Assembly (NCBI GenBank): GCA_046598935.1
Contig: JBKJHW010000121.1
Span: 1-26,186, forward strand
DNA: 26,186 nt
Source: SCUN01 sp046598935
GTDB lineage: Bacteria > Acidobacteriota > Vicinamibacteria > Vicinamibacterales > SCN-69-37
Reading direction: 5' to 3'
Shown here: one piece after another, positions 16,293-22,906 of the stretch
Layout of the letters: each line of letters begins with the position of its first letter
Numbering within the stretch: position 1 is the stretch's first letter
Translations under genes and position numbers: made by a program
Notes under the pieces: model-generated
Databases searched by the model: none
The model's input: the letters and a program-made list of their open reading frames with translations, nothing else
What the model was told of the DNA's origin: nothing

Positions 16293-16769
16293 TTACGTGA
16301 CCTTTATGGCGAAGAGCCGCTCACCGAACTGCACGGCCTGCCCGTTCTTCACGTAGACGGCCGCGACTTCGCCGTCGCAATCAGACTTGATCTCGTTCAT
16401 CAGCTTCATCGCTTCGATGACGCAGAGGACCTGGTCTTTCTCCACCGAGTCGCCGACGTTCGCGAACGCGCGCGCGCCGGGCTCCGACGCTTCGTAGAAG
16501 GTGCCGACGAGCGGCGCCTTGATCATCGCGAGGTCGGTCCCGATGACCGCATCGGGAGCGGCAGCGGCCGATGCGGTCGAGGAGCCCACCGGAGCCGCGG
16601 CGAGAGGCGGCGGAGGTGGGGCCGATGCCGCGGTCGGCGCTGGCGCATACAGAACCTCCTGCCCGGCCTTCTTGACGCGCAGACGCAGACCGTCACGCTC
16701 GTATTCAAATTCCGCGAGCTCGTGCTCTTTAACGAGGCCCAGGATTTCTTTGATGTCGTCCAGATTCAT
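16293..16769 (-). CDS. accB: Acetyl-CoA carboxylase, biotin carboxyl carrier protein
   Basis: Carries biotin between the biotin carboxylase and the carboxyltransferase in fatty acid synthesis. 158 residues from an ATG at 16769. The N-terminal part (1-38) is the conserved AccB dimer/assembly segment ('IKEILGLVKEHELAEFEYE'). It is followed by a flexible Ala/Pro-rich linker (42-75) and the C-terminal biotinyl domain with 'APLVGTFYEASEPGA' and the biotinylation motif VIEAMKLMNEI, where Lys122 is the biotin site. Directly coupled to accC with no gap; 5 bp separates it from the peptidase gene upstream. The same peptidase-accB-accC order is common in Deltaproteobacteria and other Gram-negatives. Confidence 0.97.
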   Translation of the reverse strand: MNLDDIKEILGLVKEHELAEFEYERDGLRLRVKKAGQEVLYAPAPTAASAPPPPPLAAAPVGSSTASAAAAPDAVIGTDLAMIKAPLVGTFYEASEPGARAFANVGDSVEKDQVLCVIEAMKLMNEIKSDCDGEVAAVYVKNGQAVQFGERLFAIKVT

Positions 16770-16774
16770 AGGCG

Positions 16775-17887
16775 TCAGACAGTGAGGAGGTCGCGTGGCG
16801 CATTAGTCAGCACCTCTTGCCCCTCATCCGTCACAAGCACATCGTCCTCCAGCCGGACGCCGCCGAGCCCCACAACATAGGCTCCCGGTTCGATCGTCAC
16901 GACCATGCCAGATTCCAGCCGAGTGGCTTCAGACGGGTCTTGAGGACCCACCCTCGGCGCCTCGTGCACATTCAAGCCCAACCCATGGCCCGTGCCATGG
17001 ACGAATGCGCTTCCAAGTTGTTGCTGCGCAAGCACTTGTCGAGCTGCAGCGTCGACCTCGGTCGTGAGTGTCCCGGGTCTGACGGCTGCAATCGCCGCGT
17101 CCTGCGCTTCGCGGACCGCCCTATATAAGGACTCGGCTTCCGCGCCGACCCGGCCGGCAACGGCCATCCGGGTCAAGTCCACGCAGTATCCTTCCAAGAC
17201 ACCCCCAAAGTCCAGCAACACCAGGTCACCAGGCCGAACGCGCCTATCTGTCGGGCGCGCATGGGGATAGGCGGTGTTGGGCCCCGTCGAGACGATCGTG
17301 TCGAACGCCGGCTTCTCGAAGCCCGCCTGGCGGATCGCGCGATCGACTTCGCCGGCAATTTCGAGTTCGCTGCGGCCGACGGCGACCCACTCACCGATGC
17401 GGCGGGCCACGTCGCTCAGCCGCCTGCCGGCATCGCGGAGGATATCGATCTCCCTGGCATCTTTGACGAGCCGAGCCAGCTCGACGAGTTCAGAAGTGGG
17501 CTGGAGGGTCTGGCCGGAGTGGAGGCCCTTAGTCCAACGCTGATGCTGCGAAAACGGCGTCTCGTCCGCTTCGAAGCCGATGACCTTCCAGCTTTCGGCT
17601 GCGAGCGTTTCGATGATCGCGGTGTCGTACTTCTTCACGCGAATCACATCGACCGGCGCGATCGCACCCGCGGCCTGCCCTGCGCGCACGACCTCTTCGT
17701 AGCGGCCATCGACGAGCAAGCGGCAGCCGGCCGCCGACACGATCAGGGCTCCGGCGGACCCGGCAAAGCCCGTCAGATATCGAATGTTGTTGAGATTGGT
17801 GACGACGAACGCATCGGCGCCCAAGGCGGCGAGGCGTGCGCGAAGACGAGAGAGCCTGGCAAGGTAATCCAAAAGGCGGGGTTTCAA
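16775..17887 (-). CDS. M24 metallopeptidase, Xaa-Pro aminopeptidase/dipeptidase type
   Basis: Cleaves the bond next to proline in peptides; cytosolic. The ORF extends to 17944, but the TTG at 17887 overlaps the stop of the upstream TPR gene (TTGA) and fits the family N-terminus ('RLSRLRARLAALGADAFVVT'), giving 370 residues. After a creatinase-like N-terminal domain (to about 135) the pita-bread domain carries the five metal ligands: Asp226 (LLDFGG), Asp237 (CVDLTR), His301 (GTGHGLG), Glu333 (IEPGAY) and Glu347 (RLEDDV), plus His209, His297 and His308 for the substrate. All are intact. The start region forms a GC-rich hairpin that probably hides or pauses at the start codon. In many genomes this gene (pepP/pepQ, sometimes with efp) precedes accB. 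Confidence 0.92.
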   Translation of the reverse strand: MKPRLLDYLARLSRLRARLAALGADAFVVTNLNNIRYLTGFAGSAGALIVSAAGCRLLVDGRYEEVVRAGQAAGAIAPVDVIRVKKYDTAIIETLAAESWKVIGFEADETPFSQHQRWTKGLHSGQTLQPTSELVELARLVKDAREIDILRDAGRRLSDVARRIGEWVAVGRSELEIAGEVDRAIRQAGFEKPAFDTIVSTGPNTAYPHARPTDRRVRPGDLVLLDFGGVLEGYCVDLTRMAVAGRVGAEAESLYRAVREAQDAAIAAVRPGTLTTEVDAAARQVLAQQQLGSAFVHGTGHGLGLNVHEAPRVGPQDPSEATRLESGMVVTIEPGAYVVGLGGVRLEDDVLVTDEGQEVLTNAPRDLLTV

Positions 17888-17893
17888 CCCGCC
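17875..17893. repeat. REP-like hairpin at a stop/start junction
   Basis: GGCGGG (17875-17880) and CCCGCC (17888-17893) are exact inverted repeats around a 7-nt loop GTTTCAA. The hairpin contains the stop codon of the TPR gene and the TTG start of the peptidase. GGCGGGTTTCAACCCGCC-type palindromes are, in my recollection, common dispersed repeats in this bacterial group; only one copy is seen here. Confidence 0.6.
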
Positions 17894-18516
17894 ATGTATT
17901 GTGACACCGAGTCGGACCGTCGGCCGCGAACGCGGCTGAGCCAATCATGCAGCTCGCCAGCGCGTTCGAGGTCCGATTCGTCGCGAAGCGCCAGGGGCGC
18001 GCGCCCGAACATCGACACCGGCGCGGCCTGCGCGAACGCTGGCTCCGGCTCGGCATCGAGCATGCCCGAGAGGTCGAACATGGTGGGCATGCCGGGCATG
18101 CCGGGCTCGTCGTGCACGGCGGGCATGGCGGGCATGGCGGGCATGACGGGATCGAGATCGCCGTCCATCACCGGGTCGATGTCCGATGCGGCTTCCGGTT
18201 CCGGTTCTGGATCCGACAGCGAATCGAACACGAGGCCGATGCCCCGCTCGTGAAGTTCGGCAAGGCCGCGAATCGCCGCGAGATTATCGGGCGCGCGTTT
18301 CAGCACGCTCTTGAGCTGATCGAACGCTTCTTGGACCTCGCCCATGTCGAGCAGCGACCATCCAAGTGTGACCCGCGCGGAGAGATGGTCCGGGAACTTC
18401 TCGAGACCTTCGCGGCAAAGCGTGGCCGCCTTCTCAGGCTGGCCGGCGCGGCGAAAACGTTCGGCGATCACGCCGAATGCGGCGGGCCCGGTGGGAGATG
18501 AGTCGATCATATGCAT
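17884..18516 (-). CDS. TPR protein of the pilus operon with Met-Pro repeat region
   Basis: 210 residues from an ATG at 18516; a second ATG at 18510 is possible. The first 95 residues form about two TPR units ('FGVIAERFRRAGQPEKAATL', then 'ARVTLGWSLLDMGEVQEAFD'). A long acidic and Met/Pro-rich region follows (100-165) with several MPA/MPG tripeptides encoded by a 9-bp tandem repeat, and then a short C-terminal helix ('ELHDWLSRVRGRR') that looks like a docking peptide. It has no signal peptide, so it is cytosolic. I do not know the family's function; it lies 23 bp after the PKD lipoprotein of the pil operon and could help pilus assembly as an adaptor, which is inference. The frame continues upstream in an open but non-genic ORF across the lipoprotein gene; that part is rejected. 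Confidence 0.75.
   Translation of the reverse strand: MHMIDSSPTGPAAFGVIAERFRRAGQPEKAATLCREGLEKFPDHLSARVTLGWSLLDMGEVQEAFDQLKSVLKRAPDNLAAIRGLAELHERGIGLVFDSLSDPEPEPEAASDIDPVMDGDLDPVMPAMPAMPAVHDEPGMPGMPTMFDLSGMLDAEPEPAFAQAAPVSMFGRAPLALRDESDLERAGELHDWLSRVRGRRSDSVSQYMAG
18085..18153. repeat. 9-bp coding tandem repeat (Met-Pro-Ala/Gly)
   Basis: GGGCAT words recur with an exact 9-bp period at 18085, 18094, 18121, 18130 and 18139, with degenerate members at 18103 and 18148. Read on the minus strand they encode the repeated Met-Pro tripeptides of the TPR protein. The period is a multiple of three, so copy-number change would keep the frame. Confidence 0.8.
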
Positions 18517-18525
18517 GTGATCTCT

Positions 18526-18551
18526 GTTATTGAGCCACGTTATTGAGCCAC
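18526..18551. repeat. Exact 13-bp tandem duplication at a stop codon
   Basis: GTTATTGAGCCAC occurs twice without a gap (18526-18538, 18539-18551). The right copy holds the last codons and the TAA stop of the PKD lipoprotein gene; the left copy lies in the 23-bp gap before the TPR gene. Confidence 0.85.
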
Positions 18552-19304
18552 GATCAGCGCGTACGTCGCCGTCGAACGCTTGCCTGCGCTGTCGATGACG
18601 GTGAGGCCGACGGTGAAGGCGCCCGACTTGTTGTACTCGTGCGTTATCGTCGGTCCGGTTCCCATGAGGTACGGCACGCGCGGGTTGGCATTGCCGTCGC
18701 CGAAGTCCCACGCCCACGCGATGATCGAGTTTCCTTTCGACGGCTGCGATGCGCTCGAATCGAAAAGGATGGTGTCGCCGATCCTGGGCGATCGCGGCCC
18801 GAGCACAAACGACGCAGTGGGTCCGCCCGCGGCATCCGGGCTGATCAGCCTCACGGCAATGGCCGCCGGAGTGGAGCTGTTGGCATTGCTCCCGACGGGC
18901 GTGACGATGATCTGCACAGTGGCGTCGTCGGCCTGGCCGAGCGGGGCCTGCAGCGGCGACGTGTAAATCACGGTCGCGCGACCGTCGGTTCCGGTTGTGA
19001 GGCTGGTCTGGGAGAGTGTGCCGAGCCCGCCGGTACCGCCCACCACTTGCAGCGCGAGATGCAATCCCAGCCCAGGCACCGGTTGCGATGAGCCGCCGTA
19101 GGCCGAGATCGTGATTGTTGACGTCGTGCGCCCGTCGCGCTGGAGCAGGTCGGGCGACGCAGTCATCGCGAGCGACACACCATACATCGACGGACCCGCG
19201 AGATCCGGCGCCTTGCCGTCGCCCAGCCGGCATGACGAGAGCCCGATCGCCAATAGCCCGATCCCAATAACCCGATAACAAATAACCAGATAACCAGATG
19301 TCAT
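18540..19304 (-). CDS. Lipoprotein with Ig-like and PKD domains, pilus operon
   Basis: 254 residues from an ATG at 19304 that overlaps the stop of the preceding gene (ATGA), with GGGGAG seven bp upstream. The signal peptide ends in the lipobox LSSC (Cys25), so it is a predicted lipoprotein. Residues about 45-130 look like a bacterial Ig-like (Big_1-type) domain with 'GTDGRATVIYTSP'. Residues about 165-254 form a PKD domain with the hallmark AWDFGDGNANP and 'ITHEYNKSGAFTVGLTVID'. Such domains mediate protein or sugar contacts outside the cell. The position after pilQ suggests a role at the secretin or on the surface; this is inferred from context. The hydrophobic core of its signal peptide is encoded by a degenerate heptanucleotide repeat. 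Confidence 0.85.
   Translation of the reverse strand: MTSGYLVICYRVIGIGLLAIGLSSCRLGDGKAPDLAGPSMYGVSLAMTASPDLLQRDGRTTSTITISAYGGSSQPVPGLGLHLALQVVGGTGGLGTLSQTSLTTGTDGRATVIYTSPLQAPLGQADDATVQIIVTPVGSNANSSTPAAIAVRLISPDAAGGPTASFVLGPRSPRIGDTILFDSSASQPSKGNSIIAWAWDFGDGNANPRVPYLMGTGPTITHEYNKSGAFTVGLTVIDSAGKRSTATYALIVAQ
19241..19299. repeat. Degenerate 7/8-bp tandem repeat encoding a signal peptide
   Basis: On the minus strand, codons 2-21 of the PKD lipoprotein are about eight head-to-tail words: GGTTATCT, GGTTATTT, GTTATCG, GGTTATT, then GGGATCG, GGCTATT, GGCGATC. The early units have period 8 and later ones period 7. Because 7 is not a multiple of 3 the units read in all three frames, giving a run of Tyr/Leu/Val/Ile/Gly. 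Confidence 0.75.
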
Positions 19305-19936
19305 GACGGATCTCCCCAATCGGCGAAGTTCACCGAGATTCTTCCGACGACGGAGACGTCCTTGCCCGTCTGGTCTTTGCCGTAGAACGTGATCTCCGCG
19401 ATCGTCGAGAGCGACGGGCCCAGCGCGCCGATCAGTCCCTTGAGCGGCGTTTCGCTCTTCGACTGCACACGCACGAGTGTCATCGTCGCCTTCGCGCCAT
19501 TTTTGCCGACGGTGGCTGTGACGCCGCCGTCGAACGCGTACGGCACGTCGACGCCTTCGATGCTGCGGCCATCAGAGCGGATGAACTTCACGTGATAGCG
19601 CGTGATGGTGATGTAGTTGGTCGTCGATGGCGAGATCGGTGACTCCGACGTTCCGGTCTCTTTCATGCCGAGGCTGAAGTTGGCCACCACGTTGTCGGCG
19701 AAGACCGTCGGCACGAGCACCTGCTTTCCGGTGCCGTCGTCTTTCTTGACGAACGTCAGCACATCGGATGCGAGCGTGCCGGAGAGTTTGTCGGGCTCGC
19801 GCCCGGTCGATGCCTGCAGCAGATCGATCATTAAATACGAGCTGGCCGCCTGCTTGGTGAGCAGAGACGAACATCCCGGCGCAACGAGGCCCCCGGCAAC
19901 AGTGACGAGCGCCGCGGCGATGGTCCGCGTGATCAT
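19301..19936 (-). CDS. Predicted lipoprotein downstream of pilQ, unknown function
   Basis: 211 residues from an ATG at 19936 that overlaps the pilQ stop (ATGA), with AGGAG just upstream. The N-terminus is a signal peptide ('ITRTIAAALVTVAGGLVA') with Cys22 in APGC as a probable lipidation site; the box is imperfect because of the Pro at -2. The rest is beta-rich, with 'SSYLMIDLLQASTG', 'NVVANFSLGMKE', 'ITITRYHVKFIRSDGRSIEG' and 'IAEITFYGKDQTGKDVSVVG', the last a strand pair typical of Ig-like folds. I do not recognise a named family. It is coupled to pilQ and to the PKD lipoprotein, so the two lipoproteins probably act with the secretin in the outer membrane, for example as a pilotin or gate-lining partner; this is inferred from context. 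Confidence 0.8.
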   Translation of the reverse strand: MITRTIAAALVTVAGGLVAPGCSSLLTKQAASSYLMIDLLQASTGREPDKLSGTLASDVLTFVKKDDGTGKQVLVPTVFADNVVANFSLGMKETGTSESPISPSTTNYITITRYHVKFIRSDGRSIEGVDVPYAFDGGVTATVGKNGAKATMTLVRVQSKSETPLKGLIGALGPSLSTIAEITFYGKDQTGKDVSVVGRISVNFADWGDPS

Positions 19937-21270
19937 GGTGTGCTCCTGATAATGCGCGGCGTGATGAAGATCAGCAGCTCGCGGCTCTCCGTGGAGAGCG
20001 AGTCGTGCTTGAAGAGCCAGCCGAGCAGCGGAATCTTGCTGAGGACAGGCGTTTTGTCGGATGACGCCTGTTCGCGGCTGACGACGATGCCGCCGATGAC
20101 CGTCGTCGCGCCGTCCGCCACCATCACGCGCGTGACCGCGCGCTGGGTGTCGATTGGCGGAATGTTGTTGATCGATCGTGAGAAGTCCGGCGTCGCGTTC
20201 TCGAGCGCGATCTGCATGATCACGGTGTTGGCGGCGGTGATCTGCGGGGTGACGAGGAGCTTCAACGCCGCGTCTTTGAACGTGACGGTCACGGTGTTGT
20301 TCGAGATCACCTGGATCGGGATCTGTACGCCCTGCGTCATTTCGGCCTCGTGGTTGTTGGCCGTTGTGACTTTCGGCGTCGCCAGCACCCTGCCGTGACC
20401 ATTCCGCTCGAGAGCGCTCAGCGCCATATCGAGCGTCAGAGCGCCGTTGATCGCGCCGAGCGTTATGCCGATCTGCGAGTTCGGCGTCGCGACTTTGGTG
20501 TTCGTCGAGCCGGAAATCTGCCCGTTATTTGGAAACGCGAGGCCCGTCGTGTTGCCGATTTGCGGCGTCGCTTTTGCGGACGCGCCCCACTGCACACCGA
20601 GCTCGCGCGCGGCATCGCGGTTGGTCTGAACGATCCGCGCTTCGATTTCGACTTGCGGTTCCGCGCGGTCGAGTGTGCGAATCAGCGCTTCGACGGCGGT
20701 GAGCCGGTCCGGCAGGTCGCGCACGATCAAGGTGTTCGTCCGCTCGTCGACGCGGATCTCTCCGCGTGACGACAACGCCGCGTACTTCAGCAGCGCGTCC
20801 ATTTTGCCGGCCTGCGCGTAGCTGAGCGGATACGTCCGGACTTCGAGGTTCCCTGAGAGCGCCTGAGCGTCGGTCAGCTTCCGCTTGTTGTCTTCTTCAT
20901 CCCTGAGCGACGTGAGCGGTGCGATGCGCACGACCGTGCCGTCGATGACGTAGCCGAGCTTGGCATCCTTGAGAATGATGTCGAGCGCCTGGTCCCACGG
21001 CACCGCGGTCAACTTGATATCGACGGTCCCCTTCACCGCGGAATCAATGACGAGATTCAAGCCATTGGTTTCGGCGAACGTCCGCAGCACCATCCGGAGA
21101 TCGGCGCCCTGCAGATCGAGATCCATCGGCGCGCCGGAGTATTTCTTCGGCGGCTGCACCTGCTGCCCGTCGTCGATTGCCGAGACCGGCGAATTTACTG
21201 CCGCTACCGGCGCAAGGAGCGCCAGCGCTACGCACAAGGTCGCGCCTGCGCGCGCCCACGACCGGGTCAT
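19933..21270 (-). CDS. pilQ: Type IV pilus secretin
   Basis: Forms the outer-membrane ring through which the pilus passes. The ORF is open to 21663, but the ATG at 21270 overlaps the pilP stop (ATGA), has GGAGG upstream and is followed by a signal peptide (about 1-32), giving 445 residues. Domains: STN-type (about 48-118, 'MDLDLQGADLRMVLRTFA'), secretin N1 (about 140-205, 'YPLSYAQAGKMDALL'), and the C-terminal secretin domain (about 207-440) with 'VEIEARIVQTNRDAARELG', 'VTVTFKDAALKLLVTPQI' and the closing signature 'KTPVLSKIPLLGWLFKHDS'. It lacks the AMIN domains of the larger (about 700-residue) Pseudomonas and Neisseria proteins, so it is a compact secretin. Confidence 0.94.
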   Translation of the reverse strand: MTRSWARAGATLCVALALLAPVAAVNSPVSAIDDGQQVQPPKKYSGAPMDLDLQGADLRMVLRTFAETNGLNLVIDSAVKGTVDIKLTAVPWDQALDIILKDAKLGYVIDGTVVRIAPLTSLRDEEDNKRKLTDAQALSGNLEVRTYPLSYAQAGKMDALLKYAALSSRGEIRVDERTNTLIVRDLPDRLTAVEALIRTLDRAEPQVEIEARIVQTNRDAARELGVQWGASAKATPQIGNTTGLAFPNNGQISGSTNTKVATPNSQIGITLGAINGALTLDMALSALERNGHGRVLATPKVTTANNHEAEMTQGVQIPIQVISNNTVTVTFKDAALKLLVTPQITAANTVIMQIALENATPDFSRSINNIPPIDTQRAVTRVMVADGATTVIGGIVVSREQASSDKTPVLSKIPLLGWLFKHDSLSTESRELLIFITPRIIRSTP

Positions 21271-21716
21271 AACTGTCCTCCTGCCACTACCGCGCGAAGC
21301 GCCTTGCGCACATCGCGCTGGCGCACGGCGCCCGACGCGTCTTCGACGCGTTCGGTGAACACGACGGCGTCCTGCTCGATGCCTTTGACCACGCCGTTCA
21401 CAAGCCGATCGAGCCGCTTGGCCATGAAGGTCCGGCCGTCCGGGCCTTCGAGAATCGCGACGAAGTTCGCGCCACTGCGAATGACGCCCCTCAGCTGCAC
21501 GTCGGACACCGCGATCCCCGCGAGCCCCGCGCCGGGACGCGTCGCCGCGCCAACACGCGGAGCCGCAGGGCCCACTTTCGGCACGATCAGGCTGCGGAAC
21601 GGATCCCGGCGGCCGCCTGCGTCGTAGCCGCCCGACTGACCGGCGAGCTCCACGGAGCCGCACAGCCAGCCGATGAGCACCGCAGACCCGATAAACAAGC
21701 GCGAGTTTGCAGTCAT
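21267..21716 (-). CDS. pilP: Type IV pilus assembly protein PilP
   Basis: Periplasmic link between the PilMNO inner-membrane platform and the PilQ secretin. The long ORF to 22229 is reduced to 149 residues from the ATG at 21716, whose A is also the last base of the pilO stop (TGATG); AAGG lies upstream. An N-terminal hydrophobic segment (6-26) is a signal or anchor; Cys19 is not in a good lipobox. The RRDPFRSL motif (36-43) is the conserved PilP signature that contacts PilN/PilO. The C-terminal HR domain (about 68-140) has 'VQLRGVIRSGANFVAILEG' and 'GIEQDAVVFTER'. It overlaps pilQ by 4 bp. Confidence 0.9.
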   Translation of the reverse strand: MTANSRLFIGSAVLIGWLCGSVELAGQSGGYDAGGRRDPFRSLIVPKVGPAAPRVGAATRPGAGLAGIAVSDVQLRGVIRSGANFVAILEGPDGRTFMAKRLDRLVNGVVKGIEQDAVVFTERVEDASGAVRQRDVRKALRAVVAGGQL

Positions 21717-22312
21717 CACTGGCCTTTCACTCCCGCGGGCGCGAGCGTTGCGTCCTTGCGGAACACGAAGGTCGTGGCGGTGCAGGTCGCGACGAGCGAT
21801 CCGGCGTCCTTGCCGGTGCCCTCCTTCGCTTTGAGATGAAGATTCGACACGGAAATCAGGAGCGGCAGATTCGCCACGCGGTCGAAGAAACGCCCAAGCT
21901 CGTGGTAGCCGCCGTTGAGCCCGACTTCGATCGGCCACTCCGAGTACTGCGGCTTGTCGGCGACGGCCTTGGGCGTGAAACTCGCAATTGCGAGCGACGA
22001 ATCGCCGGCCAGTTCGTGGAGTTGGCGCAGGACATCCTGCGCGTCTTTCTCGTCGGGCAGCACAGCGGTTGACGCCACAAGCTGGCGGTCGAGATTCGCG
22101 ATGTCCTTCTGGAGCGCGGGCAGCCGCGCGGCTGTCGCCGTCGCGCGCGCGACGTCCGACTGCAGGTTCGCGAGCCGCGCGCTTTGCGTCGCCAGCTCCG
22201 CGCGCATCGGGCCGATCAACACCTGCCACGCGGCTCCTGCCGTCAGGGCCGACAGCAGCGCGAACGTCGCGATCTGCGTTTTCGTCGAGAGTTCGTGAAA
22301 GCTCCTGGCCAT
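21716..22312 (-). CDS. pilO: Type IV pilus assembly protein PilO
   Basis: Inner-membrane protein that pairs with PilN in the alignment complex. 198 residues from an ATG at 22312, two bp after the pilN stop. A short cytosolic N-terminus, one membrane helix (13-33, 'QIATFALLSALTAGAAWQVL'), a coiled coil (about 37-85, with 'AELATQSARLANLQSDVA' heptads) and a ferredoxin-like periplasmic domain (about 88-190) with 'DVLRQLHELAGDSSLAI', 'VGLNGGYHELGRFFDRVANL' and 'LLISVSNLHLKA', the classic PilO pattern. The pattern and length match the family well. Confidence 0.93.
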   Translation of the reverse strand: MARSFHELSTKTQIATFALLSALTAGAAWQVLIGPMRAELATQSARLANLQSDVARATATAARLPALQKDIANLDRQLVASTAVLPDEKDAQDVLRQLHELAGDSSLAIASFTPKAVADKPQYSEWPIEVGLNGGYHELGRFFDRVANLPLLISVSNLHLKAKEGTGKDAGSLVATCTATTFVFRKDATLAPAGVKGQ

Positions 22313-22314
22313 GG

Positions 22315-22866
22315 CTATTTCGCCGCCGCTTTCAGCGCGAATCGGACGACCGACGTTTCCTGAACGGTCTCCATATTGGTGGTGACGATGTCGACCGGGT
22401 GCTGGAAGCGGCCGGATGTCTGCAGCCGGTCGACGAAGTCAGTCAGCGAGGTCAGCGACTGCGCGCGGCCTTCGATCTGGATCGTCGTGCCCTGCTGTTT
22501 CAGCTCGAGCAGCCACAATCCTTCCGGCACGCTGCGGCTGACCGTTTGCAGCAGCTCGACCGGCGCGCGCTGCGTGCGGTGGAGGCGATCAATCAGGCCG
22601 AGCCGCTCGGTCAGCTCGAGCTTCTGCGCCACGGCGCGATCGACGAGCAGGGAGACGGCCTTCAGCCGCGCCAGATCTGATTGGGCTTGTGCGACCTTGC
22701 CGGCGACTTCCGCCTGCTGCCGCGAGACCTCCCACCAGAGGCCGCCGACACCGACGGCAGTCAGCACAAGAATTGCCAGCCCGGCCACTGCCGACTTCTG
22801 ATTGGCCGGCACCCAGGGGCGCGCGGCCGCCTTCGGCACATTGCCGAGAAGGTTGATGCGTATCAC
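22315..22866 (-). CDS. pilN: Type IV pilus assembly protein PilN
   Basis: Inner-membrane partner of PilO; its cytosolic N-terminus binds PilM. The long ORF (to 22992) is shortened to the GTG at 22866 because the protein then starts with the family's conserved 'VIRINLLG' peptide, giving 183 residues. One membrane helix (26-46), a coiled coil (47-95) and a periplasmic ferredoxin-like domain (about 105-180) with 'PEGLWLLELKQQGTTIQIEG' and 'LTDFVDRLQTSGRF'. No strong ribosome binding site precedes the GTG. Instead it overlaps the stop of a ten-codon mini-ORF (GTGA) created by a tandem duplication of the junction with pilM, so translation may be reinitiated from that. Confidence 0.92.
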   Translation of the reverse strand: MIRINLLGNVPKAAARPWVPANQKSAVAGLAILVLTAVGVGGLWWEVSRQQAEVAGKVAQAQSDLARLKAVSLLVDRAVAQKLELTERLGLIDRLHRTQRAPVELLQTVSRSVPEGLWLLELKQQGTTIQIEGRAQSLTSLTDFVDRLQTSGRFQHPVDIVTTNMETVQETSVVRFALKAAAK

Positions 22867-22906
22867 GCAGCACCGCCAAAGTTGATGCGAATCACGCCGT
22901 ACCGCC
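22852..22906. repeat. 29-bp tandem duplication at the pilM/pilN junction
   Basis: The 26-bp stretch at 22852-22877 recurs at 22881-22906 with 3 mismatches (unit length 29 bp; both copies begin GTTGATGCG on the plus strand). On the minus strand each copy contains 'GCG TGA' overlapping a GTG followed by codons for Ile-Arg-Ile-Asn. The result is a mini-ORF from 22895 to 22863 (MIRINFGGAA, stop TGA) that starts inside the pilM stop and ends inside the pilN start. Confidence 0.85.

Noticed and set aside
22863..22895. Ten-codon mini-ORF as a real gene
   Set aside because: It is explained fully as a by-product of the 29-bp duplication; kept only as a possible coupling relay.
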